Of a DNA stretch of 64,000 nt, positions 25,603 through 34,420 are shown piece after piece (within the stretch, counting starts at the first letter, position 1; every line of letters begins with the position of its first letter). The notes beneath the pieces are model-generated. The model saw only the letters and a program-made list of their open reading frames with translations, was not told where the DNA came from and did no database searches. Location of the stretch: the NCBI RefSeq assembly GCF_015352455.1, contig NZ_JADKPN010000011.1:62001-126000 (forward strand). Reading direction: 5' to 3'. The position numbers were made by a program, and so were the translations under genes. The stretch comes from Nocardioides islandensis. Lineage in GTDB: Bacteria; Actinomycetota; Actinomycetes; Propionibacteriales; Nocardioidaceae.

Positions 25603-26978
25603 CGGGTGAACACGGCCAGCTGGGTGGGTGGGCCGACCTCGGGGTCGTCGGCGCCGACGGGGGTGTACCGGACCTCGTAGCCGTGCGTGGCCGCGACCCG
25701 GTCGGCCCAGGCGCGCAGCTCGTCGCGGGTCCACTCGAAGCGGTGGTCGTGGTGGCGGTACCCGCCGCCGGCCAGGCCGTCGTACCGGATGTTGTGCTCG
25801 GCGTTCGGGGTGGTGAGGACGACGGTGCCCGGCCGCGCGTGGGCGAAGACGGCGTCCTCGAGCGCGGGCAGGCGCGGTGGGTCCAGGTGCTCGACGACCT
25901 CCATCAGCACCATCGCGTCGAACCCGGCGAGCCGGTCGTCGCGGTAGGTGAGGGACGACTGCACGAGCCGGATGCGCTCGCGTCGCCGGTCGTCCATCGT
26001 CGACAGTCGCAGGTGGCGCTCGGCGGTGGCCAGCGCGTGCGGGGAGACGTCGACGCCGAGGATCTGGGTGTACGACGCGTCGTCGAGCAGCGCCCGGAGC
26101 AGCGAGCCCTCGCCGCAGCCGACGTCGACGACGGTGCGGGCTCCGGACGCCTTGACCGCCGCCAGGACGGCGTCGCGCCGCAGGGCGACGAGCGGCCTCG
26201 CCTTCGCCTCGTCCACGGGCTCGTCGGCCATCGGCTCGTCGTTTGTCGGCTCGTCGTCCGAGGCGAGGAGCCGGGCGGTCGCGTCGTCGACGAGGCGGCG
26301 CTGGTGCGCGAGCGCGCGGCGCAGGATCGTCTCACGCAGCGGGTGCGCGGCGAGCCAGTCGCCCCCGGCCCGGACGAGCTTGTCGATCTCCTCGTCGCCG
26401 ACCCAGTAGTGCTTGCCGCCGTCGAGGACGGGGATGAGGACGTACAGGTGGGACAGCGCGTCCTGGAGCCGCTGCCGGCCCGCGAGGCGCAGGTCGACGT
26501 ACCGGCTCGCTCCCCAGTCCGGGACGGTCTCGTCGAGCTCGACCGGCGTGGCCGTGACGGCCCAGCCGACCGGCTCGAACAGCCCGCGGACCAGGGCGGG
26601 GTCGCCGTCCGCAGGGAGGGCAGGTACGTGGATCTCGAGGTCCAGCTCCCGCTCCACGAGCTCCCGCCGCGCGTCGCACCGGCCGGCCAGAGCGGTGCGG
26701 AACGCCTTCCCGAGCGCGACCGCCAGCATCGAGGAGGCGGCGTACGGGCGGTCGTTGACGTACTGGCCGAGGACGTGTCCCTTCTTGTTCCGCGCCAGCG
26801 CGACGGGGTCGACCTCCACGAGGAGTCCGACGGTGCAGCGCTCCTCGGTCGCCTCCGGGTAGAACACGTGCGCCTCGCCCGCCGTCACGCTCACGCTCTG
26901 CGCGCGGTCGGGGTGCTTGTGCAGCAGGTACCCCAGGTCCGTCGCGGGTCGCGTCGTGCTGGTCAGGGTGAGGAACAC
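25599..26978 (-). CDS. hen1: Hen1: 3'-terminal RNA ribose 2'-O-methyltransferase
   Basis: A 459-residue protein that 2'-O-methylates the 3' end of broken RNA before sealing, protecting it from being cut again at the same site, and activates Pnkp ligase. Residues about 1-235 are the bacterial N-terminal domain. About 265-459 form the methyltransferase with VVDVGCGEGSLL for SAM and the metal-binding set EVVEHLDPPRL ... HHDHRFEWT. Between them lies an acidic repeated linker (DEPTNDEPMADEPVDEA). GTG start. The gene is first in the operon and divergent from the CphA-like gene across a large inverted repeat. Confidence 0.95.
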   Translation of the reverse strand: MFLTLTSTTRPATDLGYLLHKHPDRAQSVSVTAGEAHVFYPEATEERCTVGLLVEVDPVALARNKKGHVLGQYVNDRPYAASSMLAVALGKAFRTALAGRCDARRELVERELDLEIHVPALPADGDPALVRGLFEPVGWAVTATPVELDETVPDWGASRYVDLRLAGRQRLQDALSHLYVLIPVLDGGKHYWVGDEEIDKLVRAGGDWLAAHPLRETILRRALAHQRRLVDDATARLLASDDEPTNDEPMADEPVDEAKARPLVALRRDAVLAAVKASGARTVVDVGCGEGSLLRALLDDASYTQILGVDVSPHALATAERHLRLSTMDDRRRERIRLVQSSLTYRDDRLAGFDAMVLMEVVEHLDPPRLPALEDAVFAHARPGTVVLTTPNAEHNIRYDGLAGGGYRHHDHRFEWTRDELRAWADRVAATHGYEVRYTPVGADDPEVGPPTQLAVFTR

Positions 26979-27027
26979 GCTGTCGATTCTTTCCCAGGTG
27001 TCCTGAGAGGGTCGGGGGTTATCCGGG

Positions 27028-27082
27028 TGGCGGTGACCTGTGGTCGGTTGTCAGGAGGCGAACCGACCGCAGCTCACCGCCA
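27028..27082. promoter_or_regulatory. Large inverted repeat between hen1 and the CphA-like gene
   Basis: Arms 27028-27049 and 27061-27082 (22 bp each) pair at 20 of 22 positions, or 21 counting a G-U pair, around an 11-base centre. The inner arm is GGTCGGTT/AACCGACC. The repeat lies upstream of both divergent promoters and downstream of neither, so it probably acts as DNA, for example an operator or a cruciform, rather than as part of a leader RNA. No binding protein is known. Confidence 0.7.
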
Positions 27083-27118
27083 GTTCAGGCGGCCATCCAC
27101 CTCCCGAAACCGATTCGC

Positions 27119-27124
27119 TAGCGT
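27119..27124 (+). promoter_or_regulatory. -10 box TAGCGT for a leaderless mRNA
   Basis: TAGCGT ends seven bases before GTG 27132. It fixes the start of the CphA-like gene although the reading frame is open much further upstream. Confidence 0.6.
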
Positions 27125-27131
27125 GCTGGCC

Positions 27132-28820
27132 GTGACGTCCCTCGTCGAGCTCCGGGTCCTCGAAGGGCCCAACCTCTACTTCCCCCGGGCGACCATCAAG
27201 CTGACCCTGGACATCAGCGGGCTGGCCGACGCGCCGACGGCGACGGCGAAGCGGCTGGCCGCGCGCATCGGGCTGAGGAACGCCAGGCCGGGGGAGCCGG
27301 GGACCGGGTTCCGGCAACGGTTCGCGGCACGAGCGGTGGCCCGGCTGGTCCGGGCGGTCGCGCACGAGTCGGGGACCAGCCGGCTGGCTGTGCGGGTGCG
27401 GCCGACGAACGACCCGCACACGCTGGTGGTCGCGTACCCCTGGCGGCACCGCGAGCGCGCCCAGGAGATGGGCCGGGCGGTGGCCGAGGTGCTCGACGAG
27501 CTGTCGACCAGCGACGTCGAGGAGGTCGTCGAGCGGGCGGCCAAGCGCGTGAAGGACAGCGACCCGGGTGCGGCGCCGACCACCATCACGCCGCGGATCC
27601 CGGTGATCGCGGTGACCGGCACCAACGGCAAGACGACGACCAGCCGGATGATCGCCCACATCGCCCGTACCTGGGGCAAGCACGTGGGCTGGTCCAACAC
27701 CGACGGCATCTACATCGACGGCGAGCTGGTCGAGGCCGGTGACTACTCCGGCCCGAGCGGCGCCGGCAAGATCCTGGCCAACGAGGACGTCGAGCTCGCG
27801 GTCACCGAGACCGCCCGCGGCGGCATCCTCCTCAAGGGCATCGGCCTGACCCGCAACGACGTCTCCGTGGTCACCAACGTGACCGCCGACCACCTCGGAC
27901 TCCAGGGCATCGACACCCTCGACCAGCTGGCCGAGGTCAAGGCCGTCGTCCCGCACATCACCCGCAAGAGCGGCTGGGCCGTCCTCAACGCCGACGACCC
28001 GCGCGTCTTCGCGATGCGCCAGATCATCCGCGCACAGCCCTGGGTCTTCTCGCGTGACCCGGACTCACCGGCCGTGCGCGACATCCTCAACGTGGGTGGC
28101 CGCGCCACGACGGTCATCGACGGCTGGGTCTCGGTGCTCAGGCCGAACGCCGACGCGCTCCCGGTCGTCGAGCTCGCCGACGTGCCCATGACCCTGGCGG
28201 GCCTCTCCCGCTTCAACGTCGAGAACACGCTGGCCGCCGCGTCCGCCGCCCTCGCGATCGGCATCCCGCTCGAGACGGTCGTCGACGGGCTGCGTACCTT
28301 CCGCCCCGACGCCGAGCACAACCCCGGCCGGATGAACTTCTTCAGCCTCGGCGAGGTCTCGGTCGTCATGGACCTGGCCCACAACGAGGCCGGGCTCGAG
28401 GCGATGCTCGAGATCATGAACGGCGTACGCCGCCCCGGCTGTCGCCTCCTGCTGGGGCTCGGTGCCGTCGGCGACCGTCAGGACGAGCTCCTCGAGCGCC
28501 TGGGTGAGATGGCCGGCATGCACGCCGACGTGGTGGCGATCGGCCACAAGCAGAGCTACCTGCGCGGCCGCAGCCAGGAGGCCATGGACGCCCTCTTCCG
28601 TGCCGGCCTCGAGCGGGTCGGCATGGGCGACGTCGCGTCGTACGACACGGAGGTGGAGTCCCTGGCCGCGCTCGTCGACCTGGCCGGCCCGGGCGACGTG
28701 GTCGGGCTGATGTGCCATGCCGAGAGGCAGGAGGCCTACGACTGGATCGCCGGCCACGGCGGCACGGCGGACGACCCGGCGACGCTGTCCGCCAAGGTCC
28801 GCGCTGCCCGGGTGGTCTGA
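27132..28820 (+). CDS. CphA-like Mur ligase without an ATP-grasp domain
   Basis: A 562-residue protein built like cyanophycin synthetase with its middle removed. Residues about 1-130 (LRVLEGPNLYFPRATIKL) resemble the CphA N-terminal domain. Residues about 155-560 are a Mur ligase domain with P-loop VTGTNGKTTTSRMIAHI, ARGGIL, NVTADHLGLQGIDT and VLNADDPRV, all near-identical to blocks in the CphA encoded at 36489-39260. The ATP-grasp domain that adds Asp in CphA is absent. It could add Arg or another residue to a preformed chain, or make a different amide. Function unassigned; a paralogue of CphA is clear. Confidence 0.85.
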   Translation: MTSLVELRVLEGPNLYFPRATIKLTLDISGLADAPTATAKRLAARIGLRNARPGEPGTGFRQRFAARAVARLVRAVAHESGTSRLAVRVRPTNDPHTLVVAYPWRHRERAQEMGRAVAEVLDELSTSDVEEVVERAAKRVKDSDPGAAPTTITPRIPVIAVTGTNGKTTTSRMIAHIARTWGKHVGWSNTDGIYIDGELVEAGDYSGPSGAGKILANEDVELAVTETARGGILLKGIGLTRNDVSVVTNVTADHLGLQGIDTLDQLAEVKAVVPHITRKSGWAVLNADDPRVFAMRQIIRAQPWVFSRDPDSPAVRDILNVGGRATTVIDGWVSVLRPNADALPVVELADVPMTLAGLSRFNVENTLAAASAALAIGIPLETVVDGLRTFRPDAEHNPGRMNFFSLGEVSVVMDLAHNEAGLEAMLEIMNGVRRPGCRLLLGLGAVGDRQDELLERLGEMAGMHADVVAIGHKQSYLRGRSQEAMDALFRAGLERVGMGDVASYDTEVESLAALVDLAGPGDVVGLMCHAERQEAYDWIAGHGGTADDPATLSAKVRAARVV

Positions 28821-28875
28821 CCCGCACACGGAAAGGGGTGTCCTGCTCCACCAGTGACCGCGTTCAATAGGGGCC

Positions 28876-31800
28876 ATGGGTGGGGGCAGCGGGGATGCAC
28901 TGCGCCCGTACGTGCCCGGAGTCGCCGTCGAGTGGCTCAGCCGGCAGCCCGAGGACCGGCACCGCTCGGTCGAGGGGACCCTCGCCTTCGTCGACATCTC
29001 CGGCTTCACCGCCCTGGCGCGCCGGCTGACCCGTCAGGGCGCCGTCGGCTCCGAGGAGCTCAGCGACATCCTGGACGCCGTCTTCGGAGCACTGCTGGCC
29101 CACGCTCGTCACGAGGGCGGGGACCTGGTCAAGTGGGGCGGGGACGCCGTCCTCCTGCTCTTCACCGGCGACGACCACGCCACGCGGGCCGCCCGCGCCT
29201 CGGTCGACATGCGCAACGAGCTGCGCTCGGCCGGCCGGGCACGCTCGTCCGCCGGCGCCGTGAGCCTGCGGATGTCTGTCGGCATCCACACGGGTGCCTT
29301 CGACTTCTTCCTGGTCGGCGACCCGCGCATCCACCGCGAGCTGGTGATCAGCGGGCCGGCCGCCAGCCGGTGCGCCGAGATGGAGGCCCTGGCCACCGCG
29401 AGCCAGATCCTGCTCAGCGCGGACACCGCCGCGGCGCTGGACCCGCGGCTCCTCGGCGAACCCGTCGGCGAGGGCCGCCTCCTGCGCAGCCGGCCCCCGA
29501 GCGCCGAGGCGTACCCCGAGCTGCAGGTCGACGGCGACACGGTCGACGTCGCCCAGCTGCTCTCGCCGCCGCTGCGGCAGCACCTGCTGGCCGCGGCGGG
29601 CACCTCGGAGCACCGCACCGTCGGGGTCAGCTTCGTGGAGTTCTCGGGCACCGACACCCTGCTCGCCGAGCAGGGCCCCGACGCGCTGGCGGCGGCACTC
29701 GACGAGATGGTCCGCAACGCCCAGGACGCGTGCGCCAGCCACGGCGTCACGTTCCTCGAGAGCGACATCAACCGCGACGGCGGCAAGCTGATGCTGGTGG
29801 CCGGGGCGCCCGGCGGCGGCCGTGACGTCGACGACCGGGCGCTCGGCGCGGCCCGCCTCATCGTGGACCGGGCCGGGGCGCTGTCCCTGCGCGCCGGGGT
29901 CAACCGGGGCGGCGTGTACGGCGGCGACTTCGGCCCCAGCTTCCGCCGGACGTACTCCATCAAGGGCGACGCCATCAACCTGGCCGCGCGCGTGATGGGC
30001 AAGACACCGAGCGGCGACGTGCTGGCGACCGCGGACGTGATCGGGCACCTGCGCCGGCCGGTCGAGGCGACCCCCGTGCCGCCGTTCATGGTCAAGGGGG
30101 TCACCCGGCCCGTCGAGGCGTCGTCCGTGACTGCGCTCGGCGACGAGACCGGCATCGACACGGCCGCTCCACGCGGTGCCACTCCCATCCGCGCCGCCGA
30201 GCTCGCGCGGCTGCGCCCGCTCCTCGAGCGGACCCGCGAGGGGCACGGGGCAGTCGCGCAGGTCGTCGCGGATCCCGGGCTCGGCAAGTCGGCCTTCGTC
30301 GCCGCGGTCGTCGAGGAGGCCGGCGGACATGCCGTGCTCCGTGGCACCAGCGGCCACTTCGGCGGCGCCGTCACCTACGGCGCGGTCCGGCGCCTGCTGC
30401 GTGACGTGGCCGGCGTGGGTGGCGGTACGCCGCGCGACGAGGTGGTCGCGGCCGTCCGGGCGGTCGTCGGCGAGTGCTCGCCCGAGCTGCTGCCGTACTT
30501 CCCGCTGCTCGGAGCGGTGCTCGACGTCCGCATCGCCGACACCCCCGAGACCCGGGACCTCGACGAGCGGTTCCGGGCCGGCAAGGTCGTCGAGACGGTC
30601 GTGTCATTCCTGCGCGCCGCCCTCGACGCGCCCACGCTGCTCGTCTTCGAGGACGTCGACGAGATGGACGAGTCCTCGGCCATCATCGTCGCCGAGCTCG
30701 CGGCGGCCGCCGCGGAGCGGCCCTGGGTCGTCCTCACGTCACGCCAGCGCGGCCCGGCCGGCCTGAGCCTTCCCGAGGACGTCGAGGTCGAGGAGATCGA
30801 GCTGCTGCCGCTCGGTCACGACGAGTCGGTGGCGCTGCTGGAGTCCTGGAGCGTGGAGGAGCCGGTCAGCCCGCACCTCCTGGAGGCCATCGCGGTCAAG
30901 GCCGGCGGCAACCCGTTGTTCATGGAGGCCCTCCTCGACGTCGCGCGCGAGCGCGGCAGCATCGCCGACCTGCCGGACTCCGTCGGGGCCGTCGTGGCCG
31001 GCCAGATCGACCAGCTGGCGCCGCGGGACCGCACGGTCCTCCGGTTCGCGTCGGTCCTCGGCGACCAGTTCTCCTTCTCGCTGCTCCACGAGATGGTCGG
31101 CGACGAGGGGTGGAAGCTGGAGCCGGCCGACCTGCGCCGCCTGGACCAGTTCGTCGAGCCGGAGGGCGCGGACGACGTGTGGTGGCGCTTCACCAACGCG
31201 GTCGTCCGGGACACGGCGTACGCCGGGCTCCCGTTCCGCCTGCGCCGGCGCATGCACCGCCACGTCGGCGACGTCCTGGAGAAGCTCACGACCGATCCCG
31301 ACCAGGCCGCCGCCGAGCTGGCCACGCACTTCTGGGAGGCCGGCGACTACGAGCGGTCGTGGCGGTACGGCCGCACCGCCGGTGAGCGGGCCCGGGGCGT
31401 GTACTCCTACGCCGCGGCCCTGGAGGAGTACCGCCGCGCCGTCACCTCCGCTCTGGCGGCCGGCGGCGTGCCCCGCGCCGAGGTCGCCGAGGTCCTCGAG
31501 GCGACCGGGGACGTGGCCGAGCTGGCCGGTCTCTCGCGGGAGGCGATCGGCGCCTACCGCCGGGCCCGCGAGTTCGCGCGGGCCGACCCGGTGGCGGTGG
31601 CGACGTTGATGTTCAAGGAGGTCGGGATCCACCAGCGGATCGGGCAGCTGACCACCGCGCTCCGCATCGTCGCGCACGCGCGCGGGCTGGTCCGCGAGGA
31701 GTCGAGCCGCGCGTCCGCCGTGCGCTCCCAGCTGACCTCGCGGCTGGCCTTCTTCAACTACCTCCGGGCGCGGCACGGTGAGGCGCTCAAGTGGAGCGCC

Positions 31801-32712
31801 CTGGCCGTGCTGGAGGCCCAGACGAGCGGCGACGACCTCGCCGTCGCGTCCGCGTTCAACGTGCGCGACCTGGTCCTGACGGGGGCCGGCCAGTCGGGCG
31901 ACCAGCCGTTCGGCGAGCTCGCCCTGGCCAGCTACGAGAAGGCCGGCGACCTCGTCATGATGTCGCGCTGCCTGATCAACCTGGCGATTCGCGCGCTCCA
32001 GGAGGGCCGCTGGCCCCTCGCGCAGGAGCGGCTCGAGCGGGCCGCCGAGCTGATGGTGCGGGTGGGCGACACCGCGAACGGTGCCCTGGCCGCCTACAAC
32101 CTCGCCGACCTCGCCATCCGTCAGGGCCGGTACGACCGGGCGGAGGGCCACCTCCTGCACGCGGCGCGGTACGCCCGCGTCGCCGACGACGTCGAGCTCC
32201 TCGCCCTGGTCGACCGCGAGACCGCCCGGGTGCGTGTCGGCCAGGGGCGCGTCGACGAGGCTCGTGCGGCGCTCGTGAAGGCGCGCGCCGAGCTGCTCGC
32301 CGCCGAGCTGGAGCACGAGCTGATCGAGGTCGAGGTCGGCCTGGCCGACTGCTCACTCATCGAGGGCGACCTCGACGCGGCCCGCCAGATCGCGGTGGGG
32401 GCGCTGGCCGCCGTCGCCGCCGTCGGACCGGAGACGGCCGAGGGCGGGCTGCGCCTCCTCGCCGGCGTCATCGCCCTCCGGCAGGGTGACCCCGAGGCGG
32501 CCGAGGCGTCGTTCAAGCGCGGCCTGGCCGCAGCCGACGCGGGGGAGGGCGGCTGCGTCCGGGCGCTCAACCTCCTGGGGCGCAGCCTGGCGCGCGCCGC
32601 GAGCGGGGCGCCGTACGAGGAAGCCCTCGACGGCGCGCTCGCCACGTTGCGGGACCTCGAGGTCGAGGTCCTGCCCCATGGTCTGGACGAGCTGGTGCGT
32701 CAGGTGCGTTGA
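28876..32712 (+). CDS. Soluble-adenylate-cyclase-like protein: two cyclase domains, NTPase, TPR-like repeats
   Basis: A 1278-residue multidomain protein. Residues about 25-180 form a class III cyclase domain with FVDISGFT and VKWGGDAVLLLF carrying the metal Asp pair and the purine-binding Lys. About 250-415 is a second, partly degenerate cyclase domain: VSFVEFSG has Glu for the first metal Asp, while SIKGDAINLAARVM keeps the transition-state Asn/Arg. About 435-800 is an NTPase with P-loop ADPGLGKSAF. The rest is helical TPR-like repeats. This order is that of soluble adenylate cyclase (ADCY10-like). It likely makes cAMP in the cytosol. Confidence 0.85.
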   Translation: MGGGSGDALRPYVPGVAVEWLSRQPEDRHRSVEGTLAFVDISGFTALARRLTRQGAVGSEELSDILDAVFGALLAHARHEGGDLVKWGGDAVLLLFTGDDHATRAARASVDMRNELRSAGRARSSAGAVSLRMSVGIHTGAFDFFLVGDPRIHRELVISGPAASRCAEMEALATASQILLSADTAAALDPRLLGEPVGEGRLLRSRPPSAEAYPELQVDGDTVDVAQLLSPPLRQHLLAAAGTSEHRTVGVSFVEFSGTDTLLAEQGPDALAAALDEMVRNAQDACASHGVTFLESDINRDGGKLMLVAGAPGGGRDVDDRALGAARLIVDRAGALSLRAGVNRGGVYGGDFGPSFRRTYSIKGDAINLAARVMGKTPSGDVLATADVIGHLRRPVEATPVPPFMVKGVTRPVEASSVTALGDETGIDTAAPRGATPIRAAELARLRPLLERTREGHGAVAQVVADPGLGKSAFVAAVVEEAGGHAVLRGTSGHFGGAVTYGAVRRLLRDVAGVGGGTPRDEVVAAVRAVVGECSPELLPYFPLLGAVLDVRIADTPETRDLDERFRAGKVVETVVSFLRAALDAPTLLVFEDVDEMDESSAIIVAELAAAAAERPWVVLTSRQRGPAGLSLPEDVEVEEIELLPLGHDESVALLESWSVEEPVSPHLLEAIAVKAGGNPLFMEALLDVARERGSIADLPDSVGAVVAGQIDQLAPRDRTVLRFASVLGDQFSFSLLHEMVGDEGWKLEPADLRRLDQFVEPEGADDVWWRFTNAVVRDTAYAGLPFRLRRRMHRHVGDVLEKLTTDPDQAAAELATHFWEAGDYERSWRYGRTAGERARGVYSYAAALEEYRRAVTSALAAGGVPRAEVAEVLEATGDVAELAGLSREAIGAYRRAREFARADPVAVATLMFKEVGIHQRIGQLTTALRIVAHARGLVREESSRASAVRSQLTSRLAFFNYLRARHGEALKWSALAVLEAQTSGDDLAVASAFNVRDLVLTGAGQSGDQPFGELALASYEKAGDLVMMSRCLINLAIRALQEGRWPLAQERLERAAELMVRVGDTANGALAAYNLADLAIRQGRYDRAEGHLLHAARYARVADDVELLALVDRETARVRVGQGRVDEARAALVKARAELLAAELEHELIEVEVGLADCSLIEGDLDAARQIAVGALAAVAAVGPETAEGGLRLLAGVIALRQGDPEAAEASFKRGLAAADAGEGGCVRALNLLGRSLARAASGAPYEEALDGALATLRDLEVEVLPHGLDELVRQVR

Positions 32713-32716
32713 GCCG

Positions 32717-33688
32717 TCACATGGTGCCCCGCATGTCCTTGAAGAACAGGACCTGGAGGATCACGTCGCCGGCGTTGTCGCGGTGGCTGCTGACGTAGTC
32801 GGTGCAGAAGTCGGCACCGGCCTGGATGACTCCCTTGCTCTCACACGCCGGCACCGCCGTCAGGGCGCCGGTCGCCGAGAGCGAGGCGTACGCCGTGTAG
32901 GAGCTGACACCCTTGCCGCCACACCGCGACTTGTCGCACTGGAGGCTCAGGATCGCGGGGTTGGTGCGGGAGTACAGGTCGCCCCCGTTCGCGTCGGACA
33001 GGCCCGCGATGAACTGGACCTCCTTGCCACCCGAGCACCCGGTGTCCGAGCAGACGCCGCTGGAGAGCGCGGCGGCTGCCGAGGTGATCCCGCGGGCCAG
33101 GTAGACGACGCCGCACACCGAGACGTTGCTGGAGGAGTTGCACGTGTCGGCTCCGAACCCGTCGGTCGGGACCTGGTTCTTCGGGGTCACCCGCAGGCTC
33201 TCGAGCACGTCGAAGAAGGCGGTTTGGCCCGGAGTGGGTGAGGTGGAGTTCGCCTTGTGGACCGTGGCCTTGAGGGCGATCCCGTCCTCGGCGGCGGAGT
33301 ACGTCACCGTGAAGACGGTCGAGACGCCCTTGACGGGCACGGTGTAGCTGCTCGGCGAGAACGACCCCGCGGGCTTCTTGCCGTCCTGCCGGACGGGCGC
33401 GAGGTCGAGGACGAGGCCCCGGCTCAGCTCGGTGCCGTCACTGAGGGAGACCGTGATCGTGATCGACGTGCTGCCCTTGGCGGCCAGGACCCCCGGGATG
33501 GCGCCCGTGGGTGCGCCGGTGAGAGCGGTGTTGTCCGTGCTCGCGAGGACCACGAGGCTCGGCGGCGTCGTCGGCGCCGCGAACGCGGCCCCGAACCCGG
33601 CGGCGAGCATCGCGACCACCAGCAGGAGAGCGGCGGCGACACCGTGCACGGGTCGTGGGCTGAGGCGGGATCGGGACACGAACGACAT
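32717..33688 (-). CDS. Secreted protein of unknown function, cysteine-rich C-terminal half
   Basis: A 323-residue protein with a clear signal peptide (VAAALLLVVAMLAAGFGAAFA, cleavage near residue 38). Residues about 40-140 look like an immunoglobulin-type beta domain (LSDGTELSRGLVLDLAPV..). The C-terminal half has at least eight cysteines in pairs (CNSSSNVSVC, CSDTGC, CDKSRC), suggesting disulfides outside the cell. No family is recognised. ATG 33688 has GGAG upstream. It is convergent with the cyclase gene, with a four-base gap. Confidence 0.65.
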   Translation of the reverse strand: MSFVSRSRLSPRPVHGVAAALLLVVAMLAAGFGAAFAAPTTPPSLVVLASTDNTALTGAPTGAIPGVLAAKGSTSITITVSLSDGTELSRGLVLDLAPVRQDGKKPAGSFSPSSYTVPVKGVSTVFTVTYSAAEDGIALKATVHKANSTSPTPGQTAFFDVLESLRVTPKNQVPTDGFGADTCNSSSNVSVCGVVYLARGITSAAAALSSGVCSDTGCSGGKEVQFIAGLSDANGGDLYSRTNPAILSLQCDKSRCGGKGVSSYTAYASLSATGALTAVPACESKGVIQAGADFCTDYVSSHRDNAGDVILQVLFFKDMRGTM

Positions 33689-33865
33689 CGACGGCTCCTT
33701 CGACGGGTACGCCGCGCCCGCGGGCACGACGACGTCGGACAACCCCAGACGTCAAGCCGAGCCCATGCCGTCACCAGCCCCCAGGTGAGGGCGGAGCTAC
33801 CTCCGCAGCGACCATCGTTTCCCTACGCCGTTGAACTGTCAACCGGCGGGGTCGCCTGACTGCCC

Positions 33866-33921
33866 CGGCCGGTCTCACCAGGCAGATCCGGGAAGGCACC
33901 CTCGGCCGGTGACACCACACT
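33866..33921 (+). promoter_or_regulatory. Direct repeats and -10-like box upstream of the cNMP-binding gene
   Basis: CGGCCGGTCTCACCA (33866-33880) is repeated as CGGCCGGTGACACCA (33903-33917), 13 of 15 identical, 37 bp apart. CACACT (33916-33921) ends seven bases before the GTG at 33929. A 14-bp palindrome, GTTGA-N4-TCAAC (33830-33843), lies further upstream. These are candidate activator sites in the 240-bp divergent region. Confidence 0.4.
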
Positions 33922-33928
33922 GGGGCTC

Positions 33929-34420
33929 GTGGCCGACCTGCTGGGGCTCACCGCCGACCTTCCGTCCGTGACGGTGCCCGCGGGCGACGTGGTGATCGAG
34001 GAGGGCGCGCCCGCCGGGCGGCTGCTCGTCCTGGTCTCCGGGGGCGTCGTCGTCGAGCACGACGGCGTCGCCTTCGCCCGCATCGACCACCCCGGCGCGG
34101 TGTTCGGGGAGATGTCGGTCGTCCTGGGGAAGCCGGCGACCGCGACGGTCCGCGCGGTCGACGAGGTCGAGGTACGCGTGGTCGAGGACGCGGAGGCGTT
34201 CCTCACCGAGCACCCCGGAGCCGCGCTCGCCGTGCTCCGGACGACGGCGGGCCGCCTGGACGGGCTCACGCAGTACCTCGTCGACGTCAAGCGACAGTTC
34301 GCCGACGCTGGAGGCCACCTCGGCATGGTCGACCAGATCCTCGACCGCCTCGTCCACCACCAGGCGCCACGCCCCTCGACCGGATCGGCCCGCGACCCCG
34401 AGGGCGACCACGTGCACTAG
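33929..34420 (+). CDS. Stand-alone cyclic-nucleotide-binding domain protein
   Basis: A 163-residue protein consisting of one cNMP-binding (CRP/PKA-type) domain. The beta barrel runs from VTVPAGDVVIEEGAPAGRL, and the phosphate-binding cassette region reads FGEMSVVLGKPATATVRA, with the conserved Glu and Arg that hold the cyclic nucleotide. The short C-terminal helices carry no helix-turn-helix, so it is not a CRP transcription factor. It lies one gene away from a predicted adenylate cyclase, so cAMP binding is likely. It ends in a four-base overlap with the convergent phosphoesterase gene. Confidence 0.85.
   Translation: MADLLGLTADLPSVTVPAGDVVIEEGAPAGRLLVLVSGGVVVEHDGVAFARIDHPGAVFGEMSVVLGKPATATVRAVDEVEVRVVEDAEAFLTEHPGAALAVLRTTAGRLDGLTQYLVDVKRQFADAGGHLGMVDQILDRLVHHQAPRPSTGSARDPEGDHVH

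Noticed and set aside
25683..27131. A rightward open frame antisense to hen1 continuing into the CphA-like gene
   Set aside because: The translated part before 27132 is Val/Arg/Gln-rich shadow sequence. The -10 box at 27119 and the family alignment start at 27132.
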